Positions 1 through 7,206 of a stretch of DNA of 21,873 bases are shown here, piece by piece. Within the stretch, counting starts at the first letter, position 1, and each line of letters starts with the position of its first letter. The notes beneath the pieces are model-generated. The model saw nothing but the letters and a program-made list of their open reading frames with translations. It was not told the origin of the DNA and made no database searches. The translations under genes and the position numbers were made by a program. The DNA is from JBAZDC01 sp041654595 (GTDB lineage Bacteria; Pseudomonadota; Gammaproteobacteria; Burkholderiales; Burkholderiaceae_B): the NCBI GenBank assembly GCA_964551305.1, contig CAZKBT010000050.1:1-21873 (forward strand). Reading direction: 5' to 3'.

Positions 1-1487
1 AAGCCGTCCTGATCCCGGTCGCCCTGGGCGGCGGCCTGCTCCAATGCGGATACCGTGGCCCCGACCTCGGCCATGAAGGCCTTCGCCGTTGCGCCCCCAT
101 CGCGCAATACTTTGCGCCCGATGAAGTCGTTGGCCTGAATGGCGGTCGTGCCTTCGTAGATGGGCAATATCCGCGCATCGCGATAATACTGGGCGACGCC
201 TGTTTCTTCGATGTAGCCCATGCCGCCGTGAACCTGCACTCCCAAGGAAACGACTTCCAGGGCCATCTCGGTCGAATACGCCTTGACCAACGGCACCAGA
301 AACTCGTACAGAGCCTTGTGCCGCTCCCGCGCCGCCGCATCCGCATGGCGGTCGGCCATGTCGCGGTAAGCGGCGGCAACGTAGGCCACCGCGCGGGCGG
401 CCTCGACCAGGCTGCGCATGGTCAACAGCAGGCGCTGGACGTCAGGATGCCGGACTATGGCCGCAGAGCCGTCTTCCAGGCCCACCGGCTGGCCCTGGAC
501 GCGTTCGCAGGCATACGCTTCGGCTTGCTGCAATGCGCGCTCGGCCACGGCGATGCCCTGCACGCCCACCGCGTAGCGCGCCGCGTTCATCATGATGAAC
601 ATGTATTCCAGCCCGCGGTTCTCTTCGCCGATCAGATAGCCGACCGCCCCGCCTTCACCCACCTCGCCCTTGCCCGCGCCGTAGAGCAGGACGCAAGTGG
701 GGCTGCCGTGTATGCCCAGCTTGTGCTCCAGCGACGCGCACCACACATCGTTGCGCGCGCCGATTCCGCCGTCGGCATCGGGCACGTATTTGGGCACGAG
801 AAACAGGGAAATACCTTTCACTCCTTTGGGCGCGTCGGGCGTACGGGCCAGCACGAGGTGGACGATGTTCTCGGCCATATCGTGCTCGCCGTAGGTGATG
901 AAGATTTTCTGTCCTGAAATGCGATAGACGCCGTCGTCCTGCCTGACGGCCTTGGTCGTAATGCGGGCCAGATCGGACCCTGCCTGCGGCTCGGTCAGGT
1001 TCATGGTTCCGGTCCAGCGGCCTTCCAGCATCGGCGGGATGTACAGCGCGCGCTGCTGCGGCGTGCCCACCAGCGCCAAGGCCTCGATGACGCCGTCGGT
1101 CAGCAGCGGGCACAGGGAAAACGCCAGGCTGGCCGCGTTCATGTTTTCGCTTGCCGCCGTTCCCAGCACCTTGGGCAGGCCTTGGCCGCCGATGTCCTGC
1201 CTGTGCTGCAAGCCTTGCCAGTTTCCCCGCGCATACGCCGCGAACGCCTCTTTGAAGCCCGGCGAGGTACGGACCCGCCCGTCCGAATCGACGCGCGCGG
1301 GATTCAGATCCCCCGCGCGGTTCAACGGCGCGATGACCTCCTCGACGAAGCGGGCGTTTTCTTCGAGCACGGCATCGATCAATTCGGCATCGATCTCCTC
1401 GAAACCCGGCAACGCCAGCAAGGCGTCCATGTCGATGAGCTTGCTCAGGATGAAGCGAATGTCCTGGAGTGGGGTTTGGTATGTCAC
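1..1487 (-). CDS. Acyl-CoA dehydrogenase, about 600-residue class (C-terminus beyond window)
   Basis: This FAD enzyme oxidises an acyl-CoA to the 2-enoyl-CoA and passes electrons to ETF, which is encoded just upstream. About 495 residues are visible and the gene runs off the left edge. I chose a GTG start at 1487 because GGAGAT lies 3 bases upstream and the protein then opens TYQTPLQDIRFIL, the N-terminal cap typical of the long (DmdC/FadE-like) class. Later landmarks are an FAD-binding stretch with TEPQAGSDL, then GQKIFITYGEHD, HGGMGYIEE and IYEGTTAIQ. The Glu of that last motif, at about residue 445, matches the catalytic base of medium-chain acyl-CoA dehydrogenase. Substrate chain length cannot be read from the sequence; a methylmercaptopropionyl-CoA or medium/long-chain substrate are both possible. 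The gene lies 208 bp downstream of etfA, with a strong inverted repeat between them. Confidence 0.93.
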   Translation of the reverse strand, partial: MTYQTPLQDIRFILSKLIDMDALLALPGFEEIDAELIDAVLEENARFVEEVIAPLNRAGDLNPARVDSDGRVRTSPGFKEAFAAYARGNWQGLQHRQDIGGQGLPKVLGTAASENMNAASLAFSLCPLLTDGVIEALALVGTPQQRALYIPPMLEGRWTGTMNLTEPQAGSDLARITTKAVRQDDGVYRISGQKIFITYGEHDMAENIVHLVLARTPDAPKGVKGISLFLVPKYVPDADGGIGARNDVWCASLEHKLGIHGSPTCVLLYGAGKGEVGEGGAVGYLIGEENRGLEYMFIMMNAARYAVGVQGIAVAERALQQAEAYACERVQGQPVGLEDGSAAIVRHPDVQRLLLTMRSLVEAARAVAYVAAAYRDMADRHADAAARERHKALYEFLVPLVKAYSTEMALEVVSLGVQVHGGMGYIEETGVAQYYRDARILPIYEGTTAIQANDFIGRKVLRDGGATAKAFMAEVGATVSALEQAAAQGDRDQDG

Positions 1488-1594
1488 GTTATCTCCGTCG
1501 ATTATCGCGAGCCGGCGCGATGCGCCGCGCTCTTTATGTGCAAGCCATTTTGCCACAAGTCCTTGCGCGACGACACCGCGGGAGCGGATGCAAT

Positions 1595-1626
1595 CAGGGC
1601 CTGTCCGCATCGGCTGACAGGCCCTG
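1595..1626. terminator. Perfect 11-bp inverted repeat between etfA and the acyl-CoA dehydrogenase gene
   Basis: CAGGGCCTGTC (1595-1605) and GACAGGCCCTG (1616-1626) are exact reverse complements around a 10-base loop. The hairpin is GC-rich and lies 70 bp beyond the etfA stop. Neither side has a clear T-run (ATTG follows on the minus strand), so it is at best a weak or attenuating terminator for etfBA. It could instead be one copy of a dispersed repeat. Confidence 0.5.
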
Positions 1627-1695
1627 GTTCGGCCGCCATCCGATCGAGCGGATGGCGCGGCCCCGACGCGGCGAGAATGCGCTTTATGCAGGCTT

Positions 1696-2625
1696 TCAGA
1701 GCGCGTTGGTCAGCTCGGGAACGGCGTCGAACAAATCCGCCACCAGGCCGTAGTCCGCCACGCCGAAGATGGGCGCCTCGGCATCCTTGTTGATGGCGAC
1801 GATGACCTTGGAATCCTTCATGCCGGCCAAATGCTGGATGGCGCCCGAAATCCCCACCGCCACGTAAAGTTGGGGAGCCACGATCTTGCCGGTTTGGCCG
1901 ACCTGCCAGTCGTTCGGCGCGTAGCCCGCGTCGACGGCCGCCCGGGACGCGCCCAAGGCGGCGCCCAGCTTGTCGGCCAAAGGATCGAGGATCTTGAAGT
2001 TCTCGGCGCTGCCCAGGCCACGGCCGCCCGACACGACCACCGACGCGCCGGCCAGTTCCGGACGCTCGCTCTTTGCCAGCTCGCGCCCCACGAACGCGGA
2101 CACGCCCGCATCGGCTACGGCCGCCACGGACTCTACCGTTGCGCCGCCGCCTTGCGCCGGTGCGGCATCGAAAGCGGTGGTGCGCACGGTAATGACTTTG
2201 ACCGCATCGCCGGATTGCACCGTGGCGATCCCGTTGCCCGCGTAGATCGGACGCGTAAACGTATCGGCGGACTCCACGGAAATGATGTCCGAAATTTGCG
2301 CAACGTCCAATTTGGCGGCCACGCGCGGCGCCACGTTCTTGCCCGCCGCCGTCGACGCAAAGAGGATGTGGCTATAGTCGCCGGCAATCGCCAGTACTTG
2401 GGCGGCCACGTTTTCGGCCAGGCCGTCGGCCAGCGATTCGCCGTCGGCCAACAGGACCTTGGCGACGCCCGCCGCCTGAGCGGCCTGATCGGCGACGGCC
2501 CGGGCATTGCTGCCCGCGATCAGGACATGCACCTGATCGCCCAGCTTTTGCGCCGCGGCCAGCGTATTCAACGTCGCGGGTTTCAGTTGCTGATTATCAT
2601 GCTCCGCAATTACGAGTATCGTCAT
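1696..2625 (-). CDS. etfA: Electron transfer flavoprotein, alpha subunit
   Basis: EtfA carries the FAD of the ETF heterodimer, which takes electrons from acyl-CoA dehydrogenases and passes them to ETF-ubiquinone oxidoreductase. The protein has 309 residues, the usual length. The N-terminal alpha/beta domain opens MTILVIAEHD. The C-terminal FAD domain holds SGGRGLGS (199-206), GQTGKIVAP (243-251) and the family signature around 253-279 (LYVAVGISGAIQHLAG, then VIVAIN). The ATG directly follows the etfB stop codon (TAAATG), so the two subunits are probably translated together in equal amounts. The acyl-CoA dehydrogenase downstream is a plausible electron donor. Confidence 0.97.
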   Translation of the reverse strand: MTILVIAEHDNQQLKPATLNTLAAAQKLGDQVHVLIAGSNARAVADQAAQAAGVAKVLLADGESLADGLAENVAAQVLAIAGDYSHILFASTAAGKNVAPRVAAKLDVAQISDIISVESADTFTRPIYAGNGIATVQSGDAVKVITVRTTAFDAAPAQGGGATVESVAAVADAGVSAFVGRELAKSERPELAGASVVVSGGRGLGSAENFKILDPLADKLGAALGASRAAVDAGYAPNDWQVGQTGKIVAPQLYVAVGISGAIQHLAGMKDSKVIVAINKDAEAPIFGVADYGLVADLFDAVPELTNAL

Positions 2626-3375
2626 TTACACCACCTTCGCTTCGTTTTTCAGTTTATCCACCAGCGTCGCCACATCGGGCACCGTAATGCCAGCGGAGCG
2701 CGCGGGCGGTTCCGTGACTTTCAGGGTCTTCAGGCGCGGCGCGACATCCACGCCGAGGTCCTCGGGCGCAACGACGTCCAATTGTTTTTTCTTGGCCTTC
2801 ATGATGTTGGGCAGGGTCACGTAGCGCGGTTCATTCAGGCGCAAATCCGTCGTGACGATCGCCGGCAGCTTCAACGACAAGGTTTCCAGGCCGCCGTCGA
2901 CTTCGCGCGTGACCGTGACACGGTCGCCGGCGACTTCGACCTTGCTGGCAAACGTGGCCTGCGGCCAATCCAGCAAAGCGGCCAGCATCTGGCCGGTCTG
3001 GTTTGCGTCATCGTCGATGGCTTGCTTGCCCAATATGACCAGGCCGGGCTGCTCCTTGTCGACCAAGGCCTTGAGCAGCTTGGCAACGGCCAATGGCTGG
3101 AGCTCGACGTCGGTCTGGACCAGCATGCCCCGATCCGCGCCGATGGCCATGGCGGTACGCAAGGTTTCCTGGGATTGCGCCGCGCCGCAAGACACCGCGA
3201 CCACTTCCGTGGCGACCCCTTTTTCCTTCAGGCGCGTCGCCTCTTCGATGGCGATTTCATCAAAGGGGTTCATCGACATTTTCACGTTGGCAATGTCCAC
3301 ACCGCTTTGATCTGACTTGACGCGAACCTTGACGTTGTAGTCAACGACGCGCTTGACCGGCACGAGCACCTTCAT
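2626..3375 (-). CDS. etfB: Electron transfer flavoprotein, beta subunit
   Basis: EtfB is the AMP-binding, dehydrogenase-recognising subunit of ETF. It has 249 residues. The N-terminus MKVLVPVKRVVDYNVKVRV is canonical. DDDANQTGQ (121-129) lies in the AMP-binding region. The family signature spans about 155-185 (VTREVDGGLETL, then NEPRY). The recognition loop LPNIMKAKKK (188-197) has the leucine that docks into partner dehydrogenases, followed by the lysines known to be methylated in other ETFs. The start is set by GGAGG 7 bases upstream (3383-3387). A sigma70-like promoter lies just above, so etfBA can be expressed apart from the upstream hydrolase. Confidence 0.97.
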   Translation of the reverse strand: MKVLVPVKRVVDYNVKVRVKSDQSGVDIANVKMSMNPFDEIAIEEATRLKEKGVATEVVAVSCGAAQSQETLRTAMAIGADRGMLVQTDVELQPLAVAKLLKALVDKEQPGLVILGKQAIDDDANQTGQMLAALLDWPQATFASKVEVAGDRVTVTREVDGGLETLSLKLPAIVTTDLRLNEPRYVTLPNIMKAKKKQLDVVAPEDLGVDVAPRLKTLKVTEPPARSAGITVPDVATLVDKLKNEAKVV

Positions 3376-3393
3376 CGAACATCCTCCACAGGC

Positions 3394-3422
3394 ATAGTAA
3401 AGTTTGCAAATAATAACGTTAA
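3394..3422 (-). promoter_or_regulatory. Predicted sigma70-type promoter of etfBA
   Basis: On the minus strand TTAACG (3417-3422, 4 of 6 to TTGACA) and TACTAT (3394-3399, 4 of 6 to TATAAT) stand 17 bp apart. Transcription would start near 3387, giving a very short leader in which the SD sits at or next to the 5' end. The spacer contains the palindrome TTTGCAAA (3403-3410). AACGTT (3415-3420) overlaps the -35 box. The prediction rests on motif match only. Confidence 0.5.
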
Positions 3423-3434
3423 AAGCAGTCTATT

Positions 3435-4361
3435 CTACAGCTTAGACAAGGCGCGAACGTGGGCGACCACGCTGCGGCCTAGCGCCGACAAGTTGTAGCC
3501 GCCTTCAAAAAGGCTGACGATGCGTCCGCCGCAGCACGCATCCGCCACCTCGACCATTTTGGCGGTAATCCAGGCGAAGTCGGATTCGACCAAGTCGAGC
3601 TGGCCCATGTCGTCTTCGCGATGCGCATCGAATCCGGCCGAGATGCATATCATCTCGGGCCGGTATGCCAGCAGCCGCGGCACCCAGACATCGTCGACCA
3701 ATCGACGCACGCGGGCGCCCGTGGTGTAGGCCGGAACCGGCGTGTTGAGCATATTGCCGGCGGGATGCTCTTCGCGCAGATTGGGGAAGAAGGGATGCTG
3801 GTAAAAGCTGCACATCATCACACGGGGGTCCCCCGTGAACATCTCTTCGGTCCCGTTGCCGTGATGGACGTCGAAATCCACGATGGCGACGCGTTGCAAG
3901 CCGTGTTTTTCCAGCGCGTATGCCGCGGCGATCGCCACATTGTTGAAAAAGCAAAAGCCCATCGCCTGCGCCCGCCTCGCATGATGACCGGGCGGCCTTA
4001 CCGCGCAGAAAGCCGTGGCGGCCGACCCCGCCATCACCGCATCCACCGCGGCGATGCCCGCCCCCGCCGCGGCGCGGGCGGCGTCCAGGGTATGCGCGTT
4101 CATCAACGTATCCGGATCCAGGGCGCGATAACTGCCGTTTACCGGTTGACGAGCCTTCAGCTCGTCCACGTACCCGGCGTCGTGCACGCGCCGGATGTCT
4201 TCATCGGTCGCATACGCGGGCTCGGCCTGCGACAGCAAATCCAGGATGCCGTTGGCGCGCAGCTGGTCGTTGATCGCATCGAGCCTTTCGGGGCACTCCG
4301 GATGCCACGTCCCCATTTCGTGCAGTCGGCAGGCAGGATGGGTAATATATAGAGTCTCCAT
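3435..4361 (-). CDS. Histone deacetylase family zinc hydrolase
   Basis: This is a bacterial member of the arginase/HDAC fold family. Relatives remove acetyl groups from lysine, polyamines or other small amides; the substrate here is unknown. The 308 residues carry the full active site: RPPGHHA (122-128) with the paired histidines, VDFDVHHGNGTE (161-172) with zinc ligands D164 and H166, SAGFDAHREDDMG (241-253) with zinc ligand D245, and EGGYN with catalytic Y289. The reading frame stays open upstream to 4682, but residues before METLYITHPACRLHEMG do not resemble the family and overlap mltB, so I start at ATG 4361. No good SD precedes it. The gene is divergent from mltB (10 bp between starts) and ends 59 bp before etfB. 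Confidence 0.9.
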   Translation of the reverse strand: METLYITHPACRLHEMGTWHPECPERLDAINDQLRANGILDLLSQAEPAYATDEDIRRVHDAGYVDELKARQPVNGSYRALDPDTLMNAHTLDAARAAAGAGIAAVDAVMAGSAATAFCAVRPPGHHARRAQAMGFCFFNNVAIAAAYALEKHGLQRVAIVDFDVHHGNGTEEMFTGDPRVMMCSFYQHPFFPNLREEHPAGNMLNTPVPAYTTGARVRRLVDDVWVPRLLAYRPEMICISAGFDAHREDDMGQLDLVESDFAWITAKMVEVADACCGGRIVSLFEGGYNLSALGRSVVAHVRALSKL

Positions 4362-4371
4362 AAGGAAGATT

Positions 4372-5589
4372 ATGTTCAAGTCACCCCGTATCGTGCAAGC
4401 CGGTTGCCTTGCCGCCTTATTGAGCGTGTGCGCCACCTTGAGCGCATGCGCAACGAAACAGACCGCCGTTCCGCCTTCGAATTCTACGCCAAACACCGCG
4501 CCCGGCCGCGCCGCGCCGCCCGCCTCCGGCTCGCAGGCGCATAACGCGGGCATGCCCAAGGCGTTGCCCTCCATCCAGGCCGGCTTTTCGCGCGCCGACG
4601 CGGGTCCCTTGCGGCAAGCCAACGGCACGCTCGTGCCCGAAATCCAGGCGTTTGCCGATGAACTGTCGCGCACTCGCGGCATCCCCCTGGAGCACGTCGA
4701 GCGGCTGCTCGCATCGGCCGACTACAACGCGACGGCCGCGCGCCTGATGTCGCCCTCGTCCACGCGGGTGCGGCGCAGTTGGGTGACTTACCGAAAACGG
4801 TTCGTGGAGCCCATCCGGATCCGCAACGGCGTGGAGTTCTGGTCCCAGCACCGCCTGGCGCTGGACGGCGCCGCGCGGGAATACGGCGTGCCCGCCTCCA
4901 TCATCGCAGCCATCATAGGCGTAGAGACATTGTATGGACGCCATACCGGGAATTTCAGCGTCCTCGACGCGTTGACGACGCTGGGCTTTCGCTATCCCGA
5001 CGCCGGCCGTCCCGAGCGCAGCCAGATGTTCCGCGATCAACTGGCCGATCTGATACAACTGGATTACGCGGGAAAAATCGATGCCTTGACCGCCCAGGGA
5101 TCGTTCGCCGGCGCCATGGGCCTGCCGCAGTTCATGCCGGGCAGCCTGCTGCGCTACGCCGCCGACGGCAACGGAGACGGCAAGATCGATCTATTGAATA
5201 ATGTCGACGACGCCATTTTTTCCGTGGCCCGCTTTCTGCGCGAGCACGGCTGGCAACGCGGCGTGCCCGTTTTTGCGCCGGTGGCGCTGCCGTCCAATGC
5301 CCAATCCCTGGTGTCAGGCGGGCTGGAGCCCACCCTGGACTGGCAAACGCTGAAAGAAAGGGGCGCGACGCGCCTCCCCAGTACTGGAAACTACGGCACG
5401 GCCTGGCAGAAGCATCGCCTGGGCATCGTCGACCTGGTGGACGAACCGCGCAAGACGGTGGAATATCGCACAGGCACGCCGAACTTCTTCGCCCTGACCC
5501 ACTACAACCGCAGCTACTTCTACGCCGCGTCGGTAGCCGACCTGGCGCAGGAATTGGCCAACCGCATGAAATACGACAATCCTTACTGA
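4372..5589 (+). CDS. mltB: Membrane-bound lytic murein transglycosylase B (lipoprotein)
   Basis: MltB cleaves the MurNAc-GlcNAc bond of peptidoglycan, leaving 1,6-anhydroMurNAc, and acts from the inner face of the outer membrane. The 405-residue protein starts at ATG 4372 with AGGAAG 3 bases upstream. It opens with a lipoprotein signal peptide whose lipobox LSAC puts the acylated Cys at 26. A Ser/Pro/Ala-rich linker follows to about residue 70. The catalytic Glu is E185 in IGVETLYGRHTGNF. GAMGLPQFMPGS and a calcium-binding EF-hand-like loop DGNGDGKIDL (265-274) match E. coli MltB/Slt35. The -10 and -35 elements must lie within the start of the divergent hydrolase gene. TAATAT at 4343-4348 is a possible -10, without a convincing -35. 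Confidence 0.95.
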   Translation: MFKSPRIVQAGCLAALLSVCATLSACATKQTAVPPSNSTPNTAPGRAAPPASGSQAHNAGMPKALPSIQAGFSRADAGPLRQANGTLVPEIQAFADELSRTRGIPLEHVERLLASADYNATAARLMSPSSTRVRRSWVTYRKRFVEPIRIRNGVEFWSQHRLALDGAAREYGVPASIIAAIIGVETLYGRHTGNFSVLDALTTLGFRYPDAGRPERSQMFRDQLADLIQLDYAGKIDALTAQGSFAGAMGLPQFMPGSLLRYAADGNGDGKIDLLNNVDDAIFSVARFLREHGWQRGVPVFAPVALPSNAQSLVSGGLEPTLDWQTLKERGATRLPSTGNYGTAWQKHRLGIVDLVDEPRKTVEYRTGTPNFFALTHYNRSYFYAASVADLAQELANRMKYDNPY

Positions 5590-5611
5590 ACCGCGTCGCC
5601 GCGCGGTCAGT
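5585..5611. terminator. Hairpin spanning both stop codons of convergent mltB and cysM
   Basis: ACTGA (5585-5589) plus CCGCG (5591-5595) pair with CGCGG (5602-5606) plus TCAGT (5607-5611), with one bulged A at 5590 and a 6-base loop. The stem contains the mltB stop TGA (5587-5589) and the cysM stop (TCA on plus, 5607-5609). Only 17 bp separate the two genes, so the hairpin would be present in both transcripts. No U-run follows on either strand, so its strength as a terminator is uncertain. Confidence 0.4.
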
Positions 5612-6512
5612 TGAACACGCCGGTGGACAGATAACGATCGCCGCGATCGCAAACGATGAATACGATGGTGGCGTTTTCGACTCGGGCCGCCACCTTCAGC
5701 GCGCCCACCAGGGCGCCCGCCGACGAGATTCCGCAGAATATGCCTTCTTCGGCGGCCAGGCGCCGCGCCATGGCTTCGGCATCGCCCTGCGAAACGTATT
5801 CGAACTCGTCTATCCGGTCGGCGTCGTAAATGGCGGGCAAATAGGCTTCCGGCCATTTGCGTATGCCGGGAATCTGCGAGCCTTCTTCCGGCTGCACGCC
5901 CACCACGCGCACCTGCCTGCTCATGCTCTTCAGATAAGCGCTCACCCCCATGATGGTGCCGGTCGTACCCATGGCGCTGACGAAATGGGTGATGCCGCCC
6001 TCGGTCTGCGACCAGATCTCGGGGCCTGTGGCATGCACGTGGGCCGCGGGATTGTCTTCGTTGGCGAATTGATCCAGGACCTTGCCCTTGCCGTCCCGCT
6101 GCATCTTCAGCGCCAAGTCCCGGGCATATTCCATTCCACCCTGATCGGCCGGCGTCAGGATCAGCTGCGCGCCATACGCGGTCATGGCGGCGCGGCGTTC
6201 CTGGGAAAGATTGTCCGGCATGATGAGTATCATCTTGTACCCGCGGATCGCGGCCACCATGGCCAGGGCGATCCCCGTATTGCCACTGGTGGCTTCGATC
6301 AGGGTGTCGCCGGGCGCGATCGAGCCGCGCTCCTGGGCGCGGCTGATCATGGAGAACGCGGCCCTGTCCTTGACCGAGCCGGCGGGATTATTACCCTCGA
6401 GCTTGGCAAGAATCTGGTTGCCTCGGCCTTGGCCCAGCTCGCCGGGAATACGCTGCAGACGCACCAACGGGGTGCCGCCGATGGTGTCTTCGATAGTAGG
6501 GTAGGTTTTCAT
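5607..6512 (-). CDS. cysM: Cysteine synthase B (O-acetylserine sulfhydrylase B)
   Basis: CysM is a PLP enzyme that makes cysteine from O-acetylserine and sulfide. The B isozyme also accepts thiosulfate to give S-sulfocysteine. The 301 residues align nearly throughout with E. coli CysM. The PLP lysine is K48 in NNPAGSVKDRAA, the substrate loop is ATSGNTGIALAM (74-85), and SAMGTTGTIMGV is the phosphate-binding loop. QPEEGSQIPGIRKWP and the ending CDRGDRYLSTGVF favour CysM over CysK. An in-frame TAG lies six codons upstream with no other usual start codon between, which fixes ATG 6512. The bases before it (ATTATTTTCCCC) contain no SD, and TATTAT sits 7 bases upstream of the A of the ATG, so the mRNA may be leaderless. 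Confidence 0.96.
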   Translation of the reverse strand: MKTYPTIEDTIGGTPLVRLQRIPGELGQGRGNQILAKLEGNNPAGSVKDRAAFSMISRAQERGSIAPGDTLIEATSGNTGIALAMVAAIRGYKMILIMPDNLSQERRAAMTAYGAQLILTPADQGGMEYARDLALKMQRDGKGKVLDQFANEDNPAAHVHATGPEIWSQTEGGITHFVSAMGTTGTIMGVSAYLKSMSRQVRVVGVQPEEGSQIPGIRKWPEAYLPAIYDADRIDEFEYVSQGDAEAMARRLAAEEGIFCGISSAGALVGALKVAARVENATIVFIVCDRGDRYLSTGVFN

Positions 6513-6651
6513 GGGGAAAATAATAACCTACTAATACCCGCTCGCGCATGGGCGGGCTATACGCCACGCCTGCCCATCCTGATTTCGCCGAGCCTTCGGT
6601 CGTCCCTGAGCAACCAGCGCTCGTGAACGGCGCCGAGGCAGGCCGGACCAT

Positions 6652-6673
6652 GCCTTGCCAGGCCCGGCAAGGC
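6652..6673. terminator. 8-bp hairpin at the 3' end of the ComEA-like gene
   Basis: GCCTTGCC (6652-6659) and GGCAAGGC (6666-6673) are exact complements with a 6-base loop, starting at the stop codon of the ComEA-like gene. No T-run follows on the minus strand, so I call it only a possible terminator or mRNA 3'-end stabiliser. The rest of the 160-bp gap up to cysM (6513-6651) must carry the cysM promoter, but I see no strong -35/-10 pair in it. Confidence 0.35.
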
Positions 6674-7113
6674 TATTTCGGTGCCGCCCTGCCCTTGGGC
6701 GACGGCGCCTTGGCCGCCGCGGGCGACGCGCGCGAGCCTGGTGCCGCGGAACCCGCGCCCACGCTGAGACCTTGCGCTCTCAACGAAGCCGCTTTCTTGG
6801 GTCCTATACCCTTGACGCGGTCCGACAGATCGTCGAACGATTCATAATCGCCGCCGCGTTGCCGTTCGTCGAGTATGATCTGCGCGGTTTTCGGGCCTAT
6901 GCCTTTGATGGACTGCAATTGCTGCAGCGAGGCGCTATTGATGTCCGTGGCGCCGGCCCACGCCGGCCCGAGCAATATGCCGGCCATGCCGACCCGCGCC
7001 GCCAAGCCTGCGGCGTGCGCCAGGCCTTTCCATGAACGCCGGGAACGCGGCCAGGCGGTGGACGCGACCGGCGCGACGGACCGGGCGACCGTGGATTCGG
7101 TAAAGGGATTCAT
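6673..7113 (-). CDS. ComEA-like helix-hairpin-helix DNA-binding protein
   Basis: The protein has 146 residues. The core, residues 57-117, begins TDINSASLQQLQ and carries two helix-hairpin-helix motifs, SIKGIGPKTAQII (68-80) and VKGIGPKKAASL (100-111). This is the ComEA fold that binds double-stranded DNA in the periplasm during natural transformation. A hydrophobic stretch (about 35-54, ending GPAWAGA) after a basic segment PRSRRSWK looks like a signal peptide with an unusually long n-region. The tail (118-146) is low-complexity Ala/Pro/Ser/Lys. The start at 7113 has CTGGAG 7 bases upstream. No other competence gene is in the window, so a role in DNA uptake is inferred from the family alone; many betaproteobacteria carry a lone copy of this domain. 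Confidence 0.82.
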   Translation of the reverse strand: MNPFTESTVARSVAPVASTAWPRSRRSWKGLAHAAGLAARVGMAGILLGPAWAGATDINSASLQQLQSIKGIGPKTAQIILDERQRGGDYESFDDLSDRVKGIGPKKAASLRAQGLSVGAGSAAPGSRASPAAAKAPSPKGRAAPK

Positions 7114-7162
7114 GAGCTTGCTCCAGAGTGTGAAGAGGAAGCTCCATCATGCCGCCGGGCGT

Positions 7163-7184
7163 GCCGGGTGCAAATGCGCCCGGC
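7163..7184. terminator. GC-rich hairpin between hldD and the ComEA-like gene
   Basis: GCCGGG (7163-7168) pairs with CCCGGC (7179-7184). The stem continues inward through one mismatch on the minus-strand RNA (a G-U wobble on the plus) to a GC/GC pair and an AAAT loop. It lies 23 bp beyond the hldD stop. No T-run follows, so read-through into the ComEA-like gene is possible. Confidence 0.35.
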
Positions 7185-7206
7185 GACCGAACATCCATGC
7201 GTGAAC

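Noticed and set aside
1831..3315. 494-codon plus-strand open frame opposite etfA/etfB
   Set aside because: It is a mirror frame of GC-rich coding DNA. Both etf genes are strongly conserved on the other strand, and the product is rich in His, Arg and Gln with no domain.
4362..4682. N-terminal extension of the HDAC-family protein
   Set aside because: The extra residues are unlike the family and run antisense through the well-supported lipoprotein signal region of mltB.
3435..5589. HDAC-family gene plus mltB as a new envelope or defence system
   Set aside because: Both are common core-genome families. Adjacency alone, without fusion, partner domains or mobile-element context, does not support a joint system.
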